From assembly GCA_022925895.1 (NCBI GenBank), contig JAKSYS010000008.1, positions 186,001 through 250,000 of the forward strand: a stretch of 64,000 bases of DNA, read 5' to 3'. The notes beneath the pieces were generated by a model. The model saw only the letters and a list, made by a program, of their open reading frames with translations. It was not told the origin of the DNA and made no database searches. Made by a program: the position numbers and the translations under genes. This DNA is from Fragilaria crotonensis. Its lineage: Eukaryota; Bacillariophyta; Fragilariophyceae; Fragilariales; Fragilariaceae. Shown here in pieces: positions 9,462-20,461 of this stretch; positions within the stretch are counted from its first letter, which is position 1; each line of letters starts with the position of its first letter.

Positions 9462-10130
9462 ATGGATTACACTGCCCTTTCCTACATCCTCTTTGGCAAC
9501 GATGGCATTGCAAAAGAGATCAGCGACTTTCAGTTCATGTCCAAAGATCATCAGAATGACGCACTTTCTAGTCATTTGACACGGCCGAATCATCCTTCAC
9601 AACCAAAAAGAACACCGAAAACGACTGGGATGGAGATTCACACACCACAATCATCATTATCTGACGAAGGAGAATTCGACGATGGAGAAGAATTTGGAGA
9701 CGTGGACTTAGTAGAACGAAGAGTAAAAGAAAACGAAGAGGAACGGAAGCACAAGGGCACCCTCACAAAAGGTTCCAATTTTAGAAATGATGGAAGCACT
9801 GGCGAAAGTACTCCTAGCAATGAACCAAGGATGATATTGCACTGCCTACCGACGTCAATGTTTGCCCTCTTGACCAGCATAGTAAGCTTCTATTGTCATG
9901 CCAGTCATCCGAACAAGTTGTAATTTGGAAGCACCGATGCCTCCTGCTGGCACTTGCGCCCCATCCTCGTCACCAGAACAGATTGACTGTAATTGAATTT
10001 CTGGGACGAACCTGTTTGCATGACGATCAACAATTGAAGTACATACGCCATCAGTTGCTACAGGAGCTACAATTTCCAATCAGCTTGGACCCTTGACGCA
10101 GCTGACAAGGTTAGACTTGAGATTTCGAAT
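9462..10130 (+). pseudogene. Decayed LRR receptor-like gene, first member of the array
   Basis: This aligns with the N-terminus of the LRR genes that follow: start MDYTALSYI, then a cytosolic segment containing DHQNDA and the basic PKRTPK stretch, then a Glu-rich linker. Readable sequence stops at 9923. Beyond it, traces of the membrane segment and of the conserved pre-LRR motif (FLGRT.LHD near 10000, TQLTRL near 10095) appear in shifted frames, and no LRR block survives. The intact relatives are about 380-520 residues, so most of the ectodomain is lost. The shared upstream element and start context show that it arose by duplication with its promoter. The product, if any, would be a soluble 150-residue stub. 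Confidence 0.75.
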
Positions 10131-10928
10131 GTGGAAAAATCGCATGCGATCCACCAAATCATTGTAGATTTACGAATGGCGAGAGGAGAATGTGACCCCA
10201 ATGGAAGGACAGAAAGTGTCCGGGTGTCGTCTTTGAGACTTTTTCGATGCATAGTGGCACCATGGGAGCAAAGTGATTAGGTTTGTGTTTGGGGAAGCTT
10301 GGCGGACCGGTTTATGGATCACACATATACAATTATTTGTATTGTGACTTCCTAACGTTGGGAGCCATATGTGGATTGGAGTGTTCTGAGGCCCAGATGT
10401 CGTTTTGCAGGTTTTGCCTGATTTTCGGATTTTACGATGTCGGTTCCGGGGTGAACGGACTTATCCACAATGGTTATTTGGAAATGTCCACATGAATTCC
10501 TATCCTCCTTCGCAAAATCATGAAGCTGTGAAATTAGGCACGAGTGAAATCGTGGGAAGATCGGGAAGTCTGGGATTCTCGACCATCTGTCTAATTTGGA
10601 TAGTGTGTTACGGTAGCGACACGCCACAGCGGCGAACCGAAAGCCACGATGCTGTGTTTGCTTTGCCACTAAGGTCAAATAACACAATGTTAGCTTGGAA
10701 TTAACTTCGAATTATCTCGAGATCGGTCATTTTGGAGTCACAGTATAGAATATGGCCAGACTCCACAAGCATCATTAATTGATCATACCCCGGTATACCT
10801 AGTATTTCTATGTTAAAGTCCAATGCAATGCTCGATTTGTTTCACGAGAAGGAAATGAGAATGCTCCTCATCATGACATCGGTGTCCAGGTCGATTCGCA
10901 TTTTTTTTGCGAATTTTTGATCATTTAA
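10131..10928. other. Intergenic with a dispersed repeat
   Basis: No gene was found. About 10420-10735 resembles the imperfect tandem block at 26945-27520: shared words include GGTTCC(G/T)GG, GGCGAACCGAA and (A/T)GCTTGGAAT. It is probably a repeat associated with LRR 3' flanks. Confidence 0.45.
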
Positions 10929-10953
10929 AACGAGAAGACTTTGACAAGTGTTC
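10929..10953 (+). promoter_or_regulatory. Conserved upstream element of LRR gene A
   Basis: AACGAGAAGACTTTGACAAG followed by TGTTC, 72 bases before the start codon at 11001. It is the same element as at 9402, 20371, 22181 and 24875. Whether it is promoter or 5' UTR cannot be told. Confidence 0.5.
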
Positions 10954-11000
10954 GCATTCAAAGCCAAAATACGTGATGGGCGCATAAAAATGCTTCCGAA

Positions 11001-12140
11001 ATGGACGATCATGCCCCTTCCCACATTCATGGCAAGAATGATCTTGCGAAAGAAAACAGCGGCTTTCAATTCGTTTTCGAAGATCATCAGAATGATGCTA
11101 TCCCAAGTCATTTGCTACCTCCCAAACACCCCATACATGTAAAAGGACCCCCGAAATTAACAGTCGCGGCGATTCGAACAACATCGTCATCAAATCATGT
11201 AGAAGAAGTTGGAGTGAATGACGATGAAGAAAAATGCAGAGACATAGAACTACAAAGAAAAGATGGAAAAGAAGTTCAGCAGCCAGAGGAGTGCAACCCT
11301 CTAGACGTTCCCCAAGCTGATATTGCTGGAAGTATAAGCAATGTACCAATTAAGAAGTGGTACTTCCAACCAGGTTATTTGGCCATGTTCGCTGGTGCGA
11401 CTTGCATTGTTATCGTTGCTATTGTTGTCCCAGTCATTCTCTCAAGCAATAGTCAAGCAGCACCGACGACCGCGGCACCGACATCGTCCTCTACATCCGC
11501 CCCCACTTTCGATCCAACCTTGTCACCCGAACAGATTGCCTGCAATTTTATTGGACGACCGAATTTGGTTGATTGTCGATCGACTGTCGAAGTTGCTACG
11601 TCTTCATCAAATGCAGCAGGAGTTACAATTCCGAGTGAGATTGGAGTCTTGACGCAGCTGACTCATTTGGAATATGATTTAAGTGAATTGATTGGGACGA
11701 TTCCCTCCACCATTTCAAATCTGTCACGTCTGAACTTCTTGTCACTCTTTGATAACAAATTAACTGGAACGATCCCCCCTCTTGCAACTCTATCGCAGTT
11801 GACCTACTTGAATCTCGGTCATAACGAATTGATTGGTTCCATCCCGTCACTTTCCAATCTCTCGAAACTGGATTACCTATCAGTTGGCAGCAATCAATTG
11901 ACTGGCACAATTCCCGCACTTTCGAATCTCTCTCTACTGACATGGTTGGAACTCGAGGGCAACGAAATGATTGGGACAATTCCCTCTCTTTCCAATCTCT
12001 CACAGCTAACATCGTTGCTACTTTACGACACTCAACTGACTGGTACCATGCCCTCCTACCTTTGCTCATTGCAAGGAATATCCATCTACATTGATTGTGG
12101 TGAAATAACATGTGATCCAACGTGTTGCAATTGTTGGTAA
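11001..12140 (+). CDS. LRR receptor-like single-pass membrane protein A
   Basis: A 379-residue protein with a cytosolic N-terminus of about 125 residues. This contains the family segment DHQNDAIPSHLLPP and an acidic linker. It is followed by the juxtamembrane motif KKWYFQPGYL and one membrane segment at about 126-148. The extracellular part has a Thr/Pro/Ser stalk (150-175), a capping motif with paired Cys (QIACNFI...LVDCRST), about six plant-type LRRs ending LTGTIP with a 23-residue period, and a Cys-rich end (CGEITCDPTCCNC). There is no kinase domain and no N-terminal signal peptide, so a type II orientation with the LRRs outside is inferred. LRRs of this kind usually bind peptides or glycans; the ligand is unknown. 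The start is the conserved family start MD(D/Y). Confidence 0.85.
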   Translation: MDDHAPSHIHGKNDLAKENSGFQFVFEDHQNDAIPSHLLPPKHPIHVKGPPKLTVAAIRTTSSSNHVEEVGVNDDEEKCRDIELQRKDGKEVQQPEECNPLDVPQADIAGSISNVPIKKWYFQPGYLAMFAGATCIVIVAIVVPVILSSNSQAAPTTAAPTSSSTSAPTFDPTLSPEQIACNFIGRPNLVDCRSTVEVATSSSNAAGVTIPSEIGVLTQLTHLEYDLSELIGTIPSTISNLSRLNFLSLFDNKLTGTIPPLATLSQLTYLNLGHNELIGSIPSLSNLSKLDYLSVGSNQLTGTIPALSNLSLLTWLELEGNEMIGTIPSLSNLSQLTSLLLYDTQLTGTMPSYLCSLQGISIYIDCGEITCDPTCCNCW

Positions 12141-12849
12141 AGATATTTTTGTGCAAAAATGTGGTGGCGGGTGTCGTTCAACAAACAAGTGGGCAAACGG
12201 CCATGGCCATTGCGCAGCCGAACCAAAACGGTTGATTTTTATCTCTCATTGTATCCTTGGGCCATGGCGCGGTGGACACTTGCCTACCGGTAGATCACGT
12301 CGTATTATGCATACATTTTCGCCGATATGACCTTTTCCAATCTGTACGAAACATCCACAATCGTTGTAGAGTAACAGTATACACTCGCATTTTCTCAGAA
12401 CCGACATTGGTCTCCCACTATCACGATGCATCGTCGAAAAGTGCTGGTGCCGGCGGGACGATGCCTCTCGGTCGTTTCGGAAAGCTGGGGCACGCGCGGT
12501 CGAGTGAGGACATTCCGGGACGCCTGAGATTCTTGCCCATCCAGAAGAAATCCAACAAGGAGACGAGCACAGATTGAGATGGATTCTGATGTGTCTTTCG
12601 TCCGATACAGTATATCGATGGGGAGCCTCTGCCATACTCCGATTTCGTACTGTAGTACAATGATCACAATGCAGTACACTTCTACTACGCGTAGTACCAA
12701 TATTTCTTAGTGTGGTCGGGTGTTTGGCTCGCCCTTGAAGCGATCCCTCGAACTCTCTACTAGAGACTACTACGTGTTCAGTATATGCATATTGTACTCA
12801 TACGCAGTACATGCGGCTTCTGAATTTGCTGTAAACAGGTTGCTTCAAT
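12141..12849. other. Intergenic, no firm gene
   Basis: This is the 3' flank of LRR gene A. A G/C-rich stretch near 12460-12575 gives a short reading frame (MPLGRFGKLGHARSSEDIPG...) with no partner exons, recorded only as a possible remnant. GTAC-rich words occupy 12640-12800. Confidence 0.4.
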
Positions 12850-13157
12850 TGAAACCTACGCTGCACTGGACTGCGATTCCATCGTTGTACTGTGCTACTG
12901 TGAGATCATCCATCGAAATGTGAAACATGATACGCTGTACTGTCCGGTCTCTAATTAATTTCGTACGAACTACCCGAAATGTCAAGTGCCACTTGACACG
13001 TTCGACGAGTTTGTCGTTCATACGATCGAGTGCCGAATTTTACTGTAGCTTATAATTTCTCGGAACGTACTTTGTGTGAAACCTTCCTACAGTAATTTTC
13101 CTACGGTACTACGTACTATTTTCTACGATTAGAGTATCATCTCCGGTGATAGTCTCA
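12850..13157 (+). repeat. 5' LTR of Copia copy 2
   Basis: A 308-bp direct repeat of 19696-20003 with three substitutions. The exact ends are chosen by the TG...CA rule and by the adjacent TGG primer-site start at 13160. Confidence 0.88.
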
Positions 13158-13484
13158 AGTGGTTATTTGCCCAATCTATAGGCTAACCCCCTCACGCTTC
13201 CTTCCAGGCAAGCCAATTCCTCTCTATAGGAATTCATTGTTTCCTTTCCAAGGACACTCAGGTTGATCCTTTCCAGGATCTGTTTCCGATTGCTCCGCAA
13301 TCGTCTACGCTGCAGCCCCAAGTCAACTCCGTTGACTATCTTCTACTCTACGGTTTCCAACCTACAAGCAAGTCTCTCCGAGCGCCTAAGTTACCAACTA
13401 GGCTACCTATTTTATCTAAAAGCACGCCGTGCTTTGCTTTCCTAAGACCTTTCCAAGCTCGCCCTTCGTTCCATACTCTCCGAG

Positions 13485-15012
13485 ATGGCGTCTCCGACAC
13501 CAACTTCTGACCCCGTCACCGCGTCCCCGACGCCACCTGTCTCCGACCCTATCGTCGCCTCTGATAGGCCCGATAAGCCCATTATGGGCAACATTGTCTC
13601 CCTTTCTAGGGATGATTGGTCCGCTTGGACTGGCGGTAAGCCAGCTCCTGGTTGGGTCGGCCTCGATCCGAGCGCCGCCGACGACATCACGTCACCAAAT
13701 CAACTCCGCCCTGTCCATGCCTCCGCCTCACAAAAGGGGTACAACTTTCGTCGTACCGGCATGACGACTCTATTTACCCAAGCGAGCAGTCTCGTCGACT
13801 TCCAGAACGCCGTTTGGGACCATCTCGTCGATTGTGGGATGGATACCATCGCTTATCTCCCCGATCCCGAAAGCTCCTCCGTGATGACGAACGTCGTCAG
13901 GAGCCACTCGCTACACCGTCGCGACAGCAAAGACTCTCAGCTCCCAGCAGATTCTTCGTTACGACAAGTATGACAAGTCGAACGACCTCGCCGCCACCAA
14001 GTTCCTTCTCTCTTCGCTTGATCCCGCTCTCATGAGCAAGATCAAAGAGAAAATGGACGACGACGACTCGTTTCACGTCGTCTGGCTCCAGCTCATCAAG
14101 ACGATCCAGTCGACGTCGATCGAGCGCTTCGAAGACCTGAAGGCCGCGATCAAGGCTCGCCACCCGTCCCAGTACGCCGGCGAAAACCTTGAAGCCCTCG
14201 CCGCCGATTATCGCAAGGACGCACGTGAGCTCACGACGGCAGGTCAGTACGACCACAACCTGACGCTCACGATGCTCAAGACCTTTCTTCTGGCCGGAGG
14301 AGCCGGAAACGAAGACTTCCGCTTTCCTCTTCGTTCGACGAAGCAGCGACTTGATCAGGCGCTCCTTGACATTGGGTACAAGGAAAAGTCAGGCGCCCAT
14401 GCTCACATGGTCGCCGAGAAATTGACGTTCCAAGATATTTGTCGCCAAGCTGAAGATGCGTACCGTACGCAATTTGACAGAAAGGAATGGCCTCCAGCGA
14501 GTCATGCACCTGATGTCCGAGCTCCGTCTGCGACGTTTGGCAATGTCGCAACTGCCCCCGCAGGTATCTCCCGAGCCGAGGTACTTACGTTGATTCAGTC
14601 CCAGGCATCCGGGACCGAAACTCCAACGAAGAAGGGCAATTGCCACAAGTGTGGAAAGCCCGGTCATTGGGCGAACAAGTGTCCGGAGCTCAATCGTAAG
14701 TCCGGATCGTCCTCCTCCTCTGGGTCCCGCCAGGATCGCACAAACAAACATAAATCCTGGCGCACAATTCCACCACTTCCCGGAACTAGCAATTCCAAGA
14801 AAGTGAAGGATAAAACCTTCAACTGGTGCGAGAAGTGTCGTCGTTGGACTGTCACGCACACGACCGCCACTCACACCGGTGGAGAACGTCGTCCTCCCGC
14901 TCCGGCACCGTCGCCAAGAGCAAATCTCAGCATGTTGGCGCCGGATCCTCCGTTTGGATGCTTGACTTTCCAGTCAAGCCAAACATCGCGTCTCCTCCTC
15001 GTTCGCTTCTAA
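13485..15012 (+). CDS. Copia copy 2: gag part
   Basis: The gag region of the element. A Thr/Pro-rich start is followed by a helical capsid-like region and a zinc knuckle CHKCGKPGHWANKCPE at about 14641-14690, which binds element RNA. The most readable stretch is 14032-15012. It is part of the transposon and not a host gene. Confidence 0.8.
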
Positions 15013-15600
15013 ACCTCATCCGAGGTGCGAACCCATGGCTACTTCTTGCCTTTTCTTTTGCCATTTGCGCAATGGTTCCTATTTTGGCTAATCTGGCTAT
15101 TTATTTGGCCTCTGCCATCCCTTGGACGACCATTTTGGCTTGGGTCGCCAACAATCTTCACCAAGTTGTGCTTCGCCACCCAACGCTCGCGTTCGCTCCT
15201 ACCATTTGGGTTATCCTTCTCTTTCTCTCGGTCTTCCCGTCAACGCTCCTACAGCAACCTCCCGTCGCCTCGACGGCTCCTCCTCGCCTCCGCTCACTCG
15301 TCTTCAACGTCGTCGCTTCTCGCGACTCCTCAAGAAGTCGTTCGCTCCGCCACGCTTCAATTCAGGCATTCGCGTCAACAAGCTACACCGTTCGTACCCC
15401 CTCCGTCTCCGACAACAGGGATATGTCGCTTCGCGACCTCCTACGGTTGCTGAACGCGACGACTTTCGTCACTTCGCGACTCTCAAAGAACGCGCACTCC
15501 GTCTCCAACGTCGTGCCGACTCGCTTCGCAATTCTCGTCGCCCTGCTCCGTTGCCGCCTACCACAGGCCAAAAGGGAGAGGGGTACAAAAACAAGCGTCC

Positions 15601-17775
15601 GTGTCCCTCCCGGTGCTCCAAACGCCCACGTCCGTCGCCACGAACCGCGAAGTATTGCCCTGTGGCACCCGCCAACTCGCCCGACCCGTTCGCAATCGCT
15701 CCGCTCACGTTCCACCAACGCGCCGCCGCCAACAAGATCCTCTCTCACGTTCATCTGGCGTGCCATTCTACGCCGCTTCGCATGGCTCTTCAGGCCCCGC
15801 TCGCATGCGAGAAGCCCTCGGACCCAAGGCAAACACGAGCCCCATCATTTGGGACTCGGGCGCAAGCATTTCCATCACGCCCGACCTCTCCGATTTTGAA
15901 GGCCCCGTCACGTCGCCCGGAACGATCACGCAACTCAAGGGCATCGCGAAGGGTCTCCAAATCAAAGGCCAAGGCGAAGTCACTTGGGCTGTCCACGATC
16001 AGCTCGGAAACCTTCGACTTCTCAAAGTTCCCGCGTTCCACGTTCCCAACATCAAGGTCCGCCTCCTCTCGACGTCCAGTCTCCTCCAGACTTACCCCGA
16101 CGAAACGATCACCATCGAACCGAATCGTCTGACGCTCAGCGGCGTTCCAAACGACGCCAATCGAGGACCCGTCACGGCAAACGTCAACTCGCAGAACAAT
16201 CTCCCAACTTCGGAAGCGTACAACGCAACCGATCCTTTCAAGGCCGCCGACGCTCTCGTTTCGATCGTGAACACCGTCCACGAAAGGAACCTCAACCTTA
16301 ACGAAGCAGAGAAAGAATTGCTTCGTTGGCACTATCGTTTGGGCCACGTTGGTTTCAAAAAGGTTCAATTCATCCTGCGTTCTGGTGTCGTCAGCAAGAC
16401 AGAAGAGAGTCGACGATTGCAAACCGCTGCATGTCGACTTACCTCGTTTCCAAAATGCGCCGCGTGCCAATATGGGAAGCAGCACAGACGACCGATCCCT
16501 GGAACGACACCTTCTTCGATCGTTAAGGATAGAGCGCACGCTCTCAAAACAGACAATCTCCTGCCAGGTCAACGCGTCTCCGTCGACCATTTTATTTGCA
16601 GCACTCGCGGACGTCTACTCACCTCCGCTGGCAAAACGAAACTCGACGACATGTATACCGGTGGCTGCATCTTCGTCGACCACGCCTCCGGTTTTATTTT
16701 TGTCGAGCATCAAGTCAGCTTGAACTCGCACGAAACTCTCAAGGCAAAGGAGAGCTTCGAGCGAATGTGTCGCAACACAGGCGTGACGCCACAAGAGTAC
16801 CTCGCCGACAATTCAAAAACTTTTACGTCCGCCGAGTTTTCTCGCAACCTCTCCGAGTTCCAACAAGTCATCCGATTCGCTGGCGTCGGCGCTCACCATC
16901 ACAACGGGATCGCCGAACGCAACATTCGAACCATCATGGCAATTGCACGAACCATGATGCTGCATTCGGCCATCCATTGGCCGGACGTCGCCGACCCCAC
17001 ACTTTGGCCCCTCGCCGTCAAGCATGCTGTGTTCCTAGTGAACCACATGCCCGACCCACGAACTGGCCTTTCCCCGCACGATGTCTTCACAAAGACTCGT
17101 TGGGAGCAAAAGAAATTGATGGACGTCCACGTTTGGGGATGTCCAGTTTATGTCCTCGACAAAATGATCTCGGACGGCAAGAAATTGCCACGTTGGACTC
17201 CTCGCTCAACTCGCACCGTCAACCTCGGGTTCTCCGACAAACACGCCAGCTCAGTCCCTCTTGTTCTCAATCCACAAACGGGGTACATTACCCCACAGTT
17301 TCACATCGTCTTCGACGATTGGTTCGCAACTGTCCCCGCTTCCGCCGACGACCTTCCGAACTTCAACGATGATTGTTGGCAACGCATGTTCCGAGACTCG
17401 ACGTTCCAATACGTCCTCGACGACGAAGACGAAGAAAGGCTGATTGCTGGCTCCACCGATTACGAGCAAGCGAACGAACTCCTCTCCCAAATGCAACGCG
17501 TCGCAACTGCTCTCGACAACGCGACTCCTCCTCAGGTTCTTCCAGTCGCTCCACCTCCGCTGTCAACTCCGTTGCCGCCTCCAAGGGAGCAAATCGCGAC
17601 GCCACCACCAGTCGTTGTGCCTCCTCCCCCTGCCACTCCGTTGCTGACTCCAAGGAGGCGACTCCGCAACCGCCTACGCCGATTGCGCCACAACTCCCGA
17701 CTCCAACTCCGGTCAAACTCTTCCCATCGTCGCCGACTCCAATTCGTCCTACAAACGAAAGCGACAAGAAAGTGA
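15601..17775 (+). CDS. Copia copy 2: protease and integrase part
   Basis: The protease active-site motif WDSGAS lies near 15850. An integrase follows, with the HHCC zinc-binding pattern (WHYRLGH ... CAACQYG, near 16330-16485) and the DDE core (VDHFICS, then DNSKTF near 16806, then a Glu in NGIAERN). A Pro-rich linker leads to the reverse transcriptase. This order is Copia-type. Confidence 0.85.
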   Translation: MSLPVLQTPTSVATNREVLPCGTRQLARPVRNRSAHVPPTRRRQQDPLSRSSGVPFYAASHGSSGPARMREALGPKANTSPIIWDSGASISITPDLSDFEGPVTSPGTITQLKGIAKGLQIKGQGEVTWAVHDQLGNLRLLKVPAFHVPNIKVRLLSTSSLLQTYPDETITIEPNRLTLSGVPNDANRGPVTANVNSQNNLPTSEAYNATDPFKAADALVSIVNTVHERNLNLNEAEKELLRWHYRLGHVGFKKVQFILRSGVVSKTEESRRLQTAACRLTSFPKCAACQYGKQHRRPIPGTTPSSIVKDRAHALKTDNLLPGQRVSVDHFICSTRGRLLTSAGKTKLDDMYTGGCIFVDHASGFIFVEHQVSLNSHETLKAKESFERMCRNTGVTPQEYLADNSKTFTSAEFSRNLSEFQQVIRFAGVGAHHHNGIAERNIRTIMAIARTMMLHSAIHWPDVADPTLWPLAVKHAVFLVNHMPDPRTGLSPHDVFTKTRWEQKKLMDVHVWGCPVYVLDKMISDGKKLPRWTPRSTRTVNLGFSDKHASSVPLVLNPQTGYITPQFHIVFDDWFATVPASADDLPNFNDDCWQRMFRDSTFQYVLDDEDEERLIAGSTDYEQANELLSQMQRVATALDNATPPQVLPVAPPPLSTPLPPPREQIATPPPVVVPPPPATPLLTPRRRLRNRLRRLRHNSRLQLRSNSSHRRRLQFVLQTKATRK

Positions 17776-17849
17776 GCGAGCAACCAGTCGCTCCAAAGGC
17801 AACAAAAGCAAAGAGCACACCTGTTAAACACGAACCTCGTCGCTCCACT

Positions 17850-19582
17850 CGCAATCGTTCGGCACCTGTCCGCCTCGGATACGACGGACAACAAGGACAC
17901 GGTTACATGGCCGAATTCGATGGAACCTCCCTCGAATGGCTGTACAACGAAGTCGCCGAGTGTCTTTCGCCACCTCCCTCATCGTATAAGGCGAGTGTCA
18001 GCGATCCTGACACTCTGAGCTTCAGCGAAGCGATGGCGGATCACGACAACATCGAAAAATGGCTGAAGGCTGCAAACGACGAAATTCAAAGTTTGCAGAA
18101 AAACGGTACATGGATCGAAGTGCCGATCACGGAAGCCAAGACTCGAATTTTGCCCGGTACTTGGGTGTTTCGTCGCAAACGTACTCCCGATGGTACTATC
18201 AGTAAGTACAAGGCACGCTACTGTGTAAGAGGCGATCTCCAAGAAAACGTTCAGGAGACTTTTGCCCCAGTCGTGGCTTGGAGTACTGTACGGTTGTTCC
18301 TAGTTCTCTCTCTAACTTTGAACTGGAAAACCTGCACAATTGACTTCAGCAGCGCGTTCGTTCAAGCCCCGCTTTCGGATCCAGTCTGGATCCATTTGCC
18401 ACGTGGATTCCACTCTCCGAGAGGCCACGCCACGTGCCTTCGACTTTGAAAAGCCTTTATGGCTTGAGTGTGGCGCCACGACTTTGGTACCAGCACTTGT
18501 CGGAGGCCTTGCGCGAGGAAGGCTTTAAAGCCTGCGCTAACGACCCGTGTCTGCTCTACAAAGATACGATTATGGTTGTTCTATATGTCGATGATTTAGG
18601 TATCGCCTATCGCGACCAAAATGACCTTGATAAGCTTTTCGCGAACTTGGAAGCGAAGAACTTAAGTTTTACTCGCGAGGGTACGTTCACCGACTTCCTC
18701 GGCATCAATTTCACTCGCGATGCAACGAATGGAACCCTGACCCTCACTCAGAAGGGTCTCATTCAAAAGATCAAGGAAGCGACTGGCATGTCCGACAGCA
18801 ATTACAATTGGACGCCAGCCGCTCAGGCCGCACTTGGAATCGACCCCGATGGCCCTCCCATGACGGAAACGTGGAGCTACCGTTCAATTGTCGGCATGCT
18901 CCTCTATTTGTCCACAAACACTCGCCCCGACATTGCTTTCGCCGTCAGCCAGGTCGCCAGGTTCTGTCACAACCCGAAACGAAGCCACGCGTCCGCCGTC
19001 AAAACTCTCGTTCGATACTTGCATCGCACGAGCGACATGGGCATGATCGTCAAGCCCACCGGCACGCTGAATCTCGACTGTTACGTCGACGCCGACTTCG
19101 CAGGTCTTCATGGCCGCGATCCCGATCGTTCTCCGACCTCCGCGAAGTCTCGAACGGGGTACATTATCACGCTCGGTGGATGTCCCATTTTGTGGAAGTC
19201 TCACCTTCAAAGTGAGATTTCCTTGTCCACGCTCGAAGCCGAATACTCCGCTCTCAGCTCCGCGATGCGTACGCTCTTGCCCCTCCGCTCCATGCTTCAG
19301 GAAGTCGCCTCCGGCATCAAACTTCCTCGCACGTTCACGTCGACGATCAAGTGTCAAGTCTTCGAGGACAACAATGGCGCCCTTCTTCTTGCCGTAAACC
19401 AACGCATCACCAACCGCACGAAGTACTTCCAGGTGAAGTGGCACTTCTTCTGGCAGCACGTGCGTGATGGCACGGTCGCCATCGTGAAGGTCGACACTCA
19501 GGAGCAGTGGGCAGATTTTCTTACGAAAGGACTAAATCGTGAGAGTTTCGAACGCGTCCGCAAACTGGTCCAAGGATGGTAA
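17850..19582 (+). CDS. Copia copy 2: reverse transcriptase and RNase H part
   Basis: Reverse transcriptase blocks include WVFRRKR, FAPVVAW, DFSSAFVQAP and the YVDD active site in LYVDDLGIAY near 18580-18610. The C-terminal Copia RNase H shows YVDADFAG, STLEAEYSALS and EDNNGALLL, and ends at 19582, about 110 bases before the right LTR. It is part of the transposon. Confidence 0.85.
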
Positions 19583-19695
19583 CGGCCACCCAAACCCTTG
19601 TGTCTCTTGTTCAAACTGTAACCCTCGTTTGACTCGTATATATTTTAACTGACGTTTTGTGTTTTGTTTCAGCATTCATGGATGAAAGGGAGAAT

Positions 19696-20003
19696 TGAAA
19701 CCTACGCTGCACTGGACTGCGATTCCATCGTTGTACTGTGCTACTGTGAGGTCATCCATCGAAATGTGAAACATGATACGCTGTACTGTCCGGTCTCTAA
19801 TTAATTTCGTACGAACTACCCGAAATGTCAAATGCCATTTGACACGTTCGACGAGTTTGTCGTTCATACGATCGAGTGCCGAATTTTACTGTAGCTTATA
19901 ATTTCTCGGAACGTACTTTGTGTGAAACCTTCCTACAGTAATTTTCCTACGGTACTACGTACTATTTTCTACGATTAGAGTATCATCTCCGGTGATAGTC
20001 TCA
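19696..20003 (+). repeat. 3' LTR of Copia copy 2
   Basis: The right LTR, preceded by the purine-rich tract ending at 19695. The match to the left LTR stops at 20005. Confidence 0.88.
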
Positions 20004-20370
20004 AGTCTTCGCAAATGCTATGAATTATACTGTAAAAAACCAGAATGTATCGTACATACTCCGATCAGTTGTGAGGAACCCACTAGTAATGATAATGGCG
20101 GCTGAACACTCGAATCCCTGATACAGATACACTTCCATTTGCATATAGATTACATACTATTGTAACTTGTAACTTGTAACAGGGAGCCAAGCAATCTCTT
20201 GATTAGATCATATTGACAGCAGCAAGAAACGAGAACACTCACCACCAATCAGAGTTCAGTGTTGCTTGGTCTGTTGCTTGGTCCTGGTATTGTCGTCTTG
20301 ACATGAAAACGAGAAGTCCCACCCTAATGTTCGGTTCGCATTCGTTGCACACCATGTAACGATCATTCAA
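20004..20370. other. Upstream flank of LRR gene B
   Basis: Host sequence between the Copia LTR and the conserved element of gene B. It contains TGTAACTTGTAACTTGTAAC (20162-20181), a short direct repeat, and the words TTCGGTTCGCATTCGTTG shared with the flank of gene C. No gene was seen. Confidence 0.45.
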
Positions 20371-20390
20371 AATGAGAAGCCTATATTGTG
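20371..20390 (+). promoter_or_regulatory. Conserved upstream element of LRR gene B
   Basis: AATGAGAAGCCTATATTGTG lies 91 bases before the start at 20462. It is the most divergent of the five copies. Confidence 0.4.
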
Positions 20391-20461
20391 AGTTCGCGTT
20401 CAAGGTGAAAAGTGCTTACGAGTATAGGCGCATTCATTATATATTACAAATTCCTTCCGAA

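Larger units (their letters stand above)
12850..20003 (+). mobile_element. Ty1/Copia LTR retrotransposon, copy 2
   Basis: A second Copia element, on the plus strand, from a different family than copy 1. The 308-bp LTRs (12850-13157 and 19696-20003) run TGAAACC...GTCTCA and differ at about three positions, roughly 1 percent. A TGG-starting primer-binding-site-like stretch follows the left LTR, and a purine tract AAAGGGAGAA precedes the right LTR. Parts in order are gag with a CCHC knuckle, protease, integrase, reverse transcriptase and RNase H. A clear 5-bp target duplication is not visible (GCTTC against TCTTC just outside the shared sequence). The internal frame has several breaks, so this is a young but broken copy. 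It lies between LRR genes A and B. Confidence 0.93.

Noticed and set aside
12257-12577. A possible small gene or exon with LGHARSSEDIPGRLRFLP
   Set aside because: No partner exons, no clear start and no recognised family. A splice-like TTTTCTCAG at 12390-12400 is not enough.
12841-12849. A target duplication for the second Copia element
   Set aside because: The flanking bases GCTTC and TCTTC match at four of five positions only and lie outside the TG...CA ends, so no duplication is claimed.
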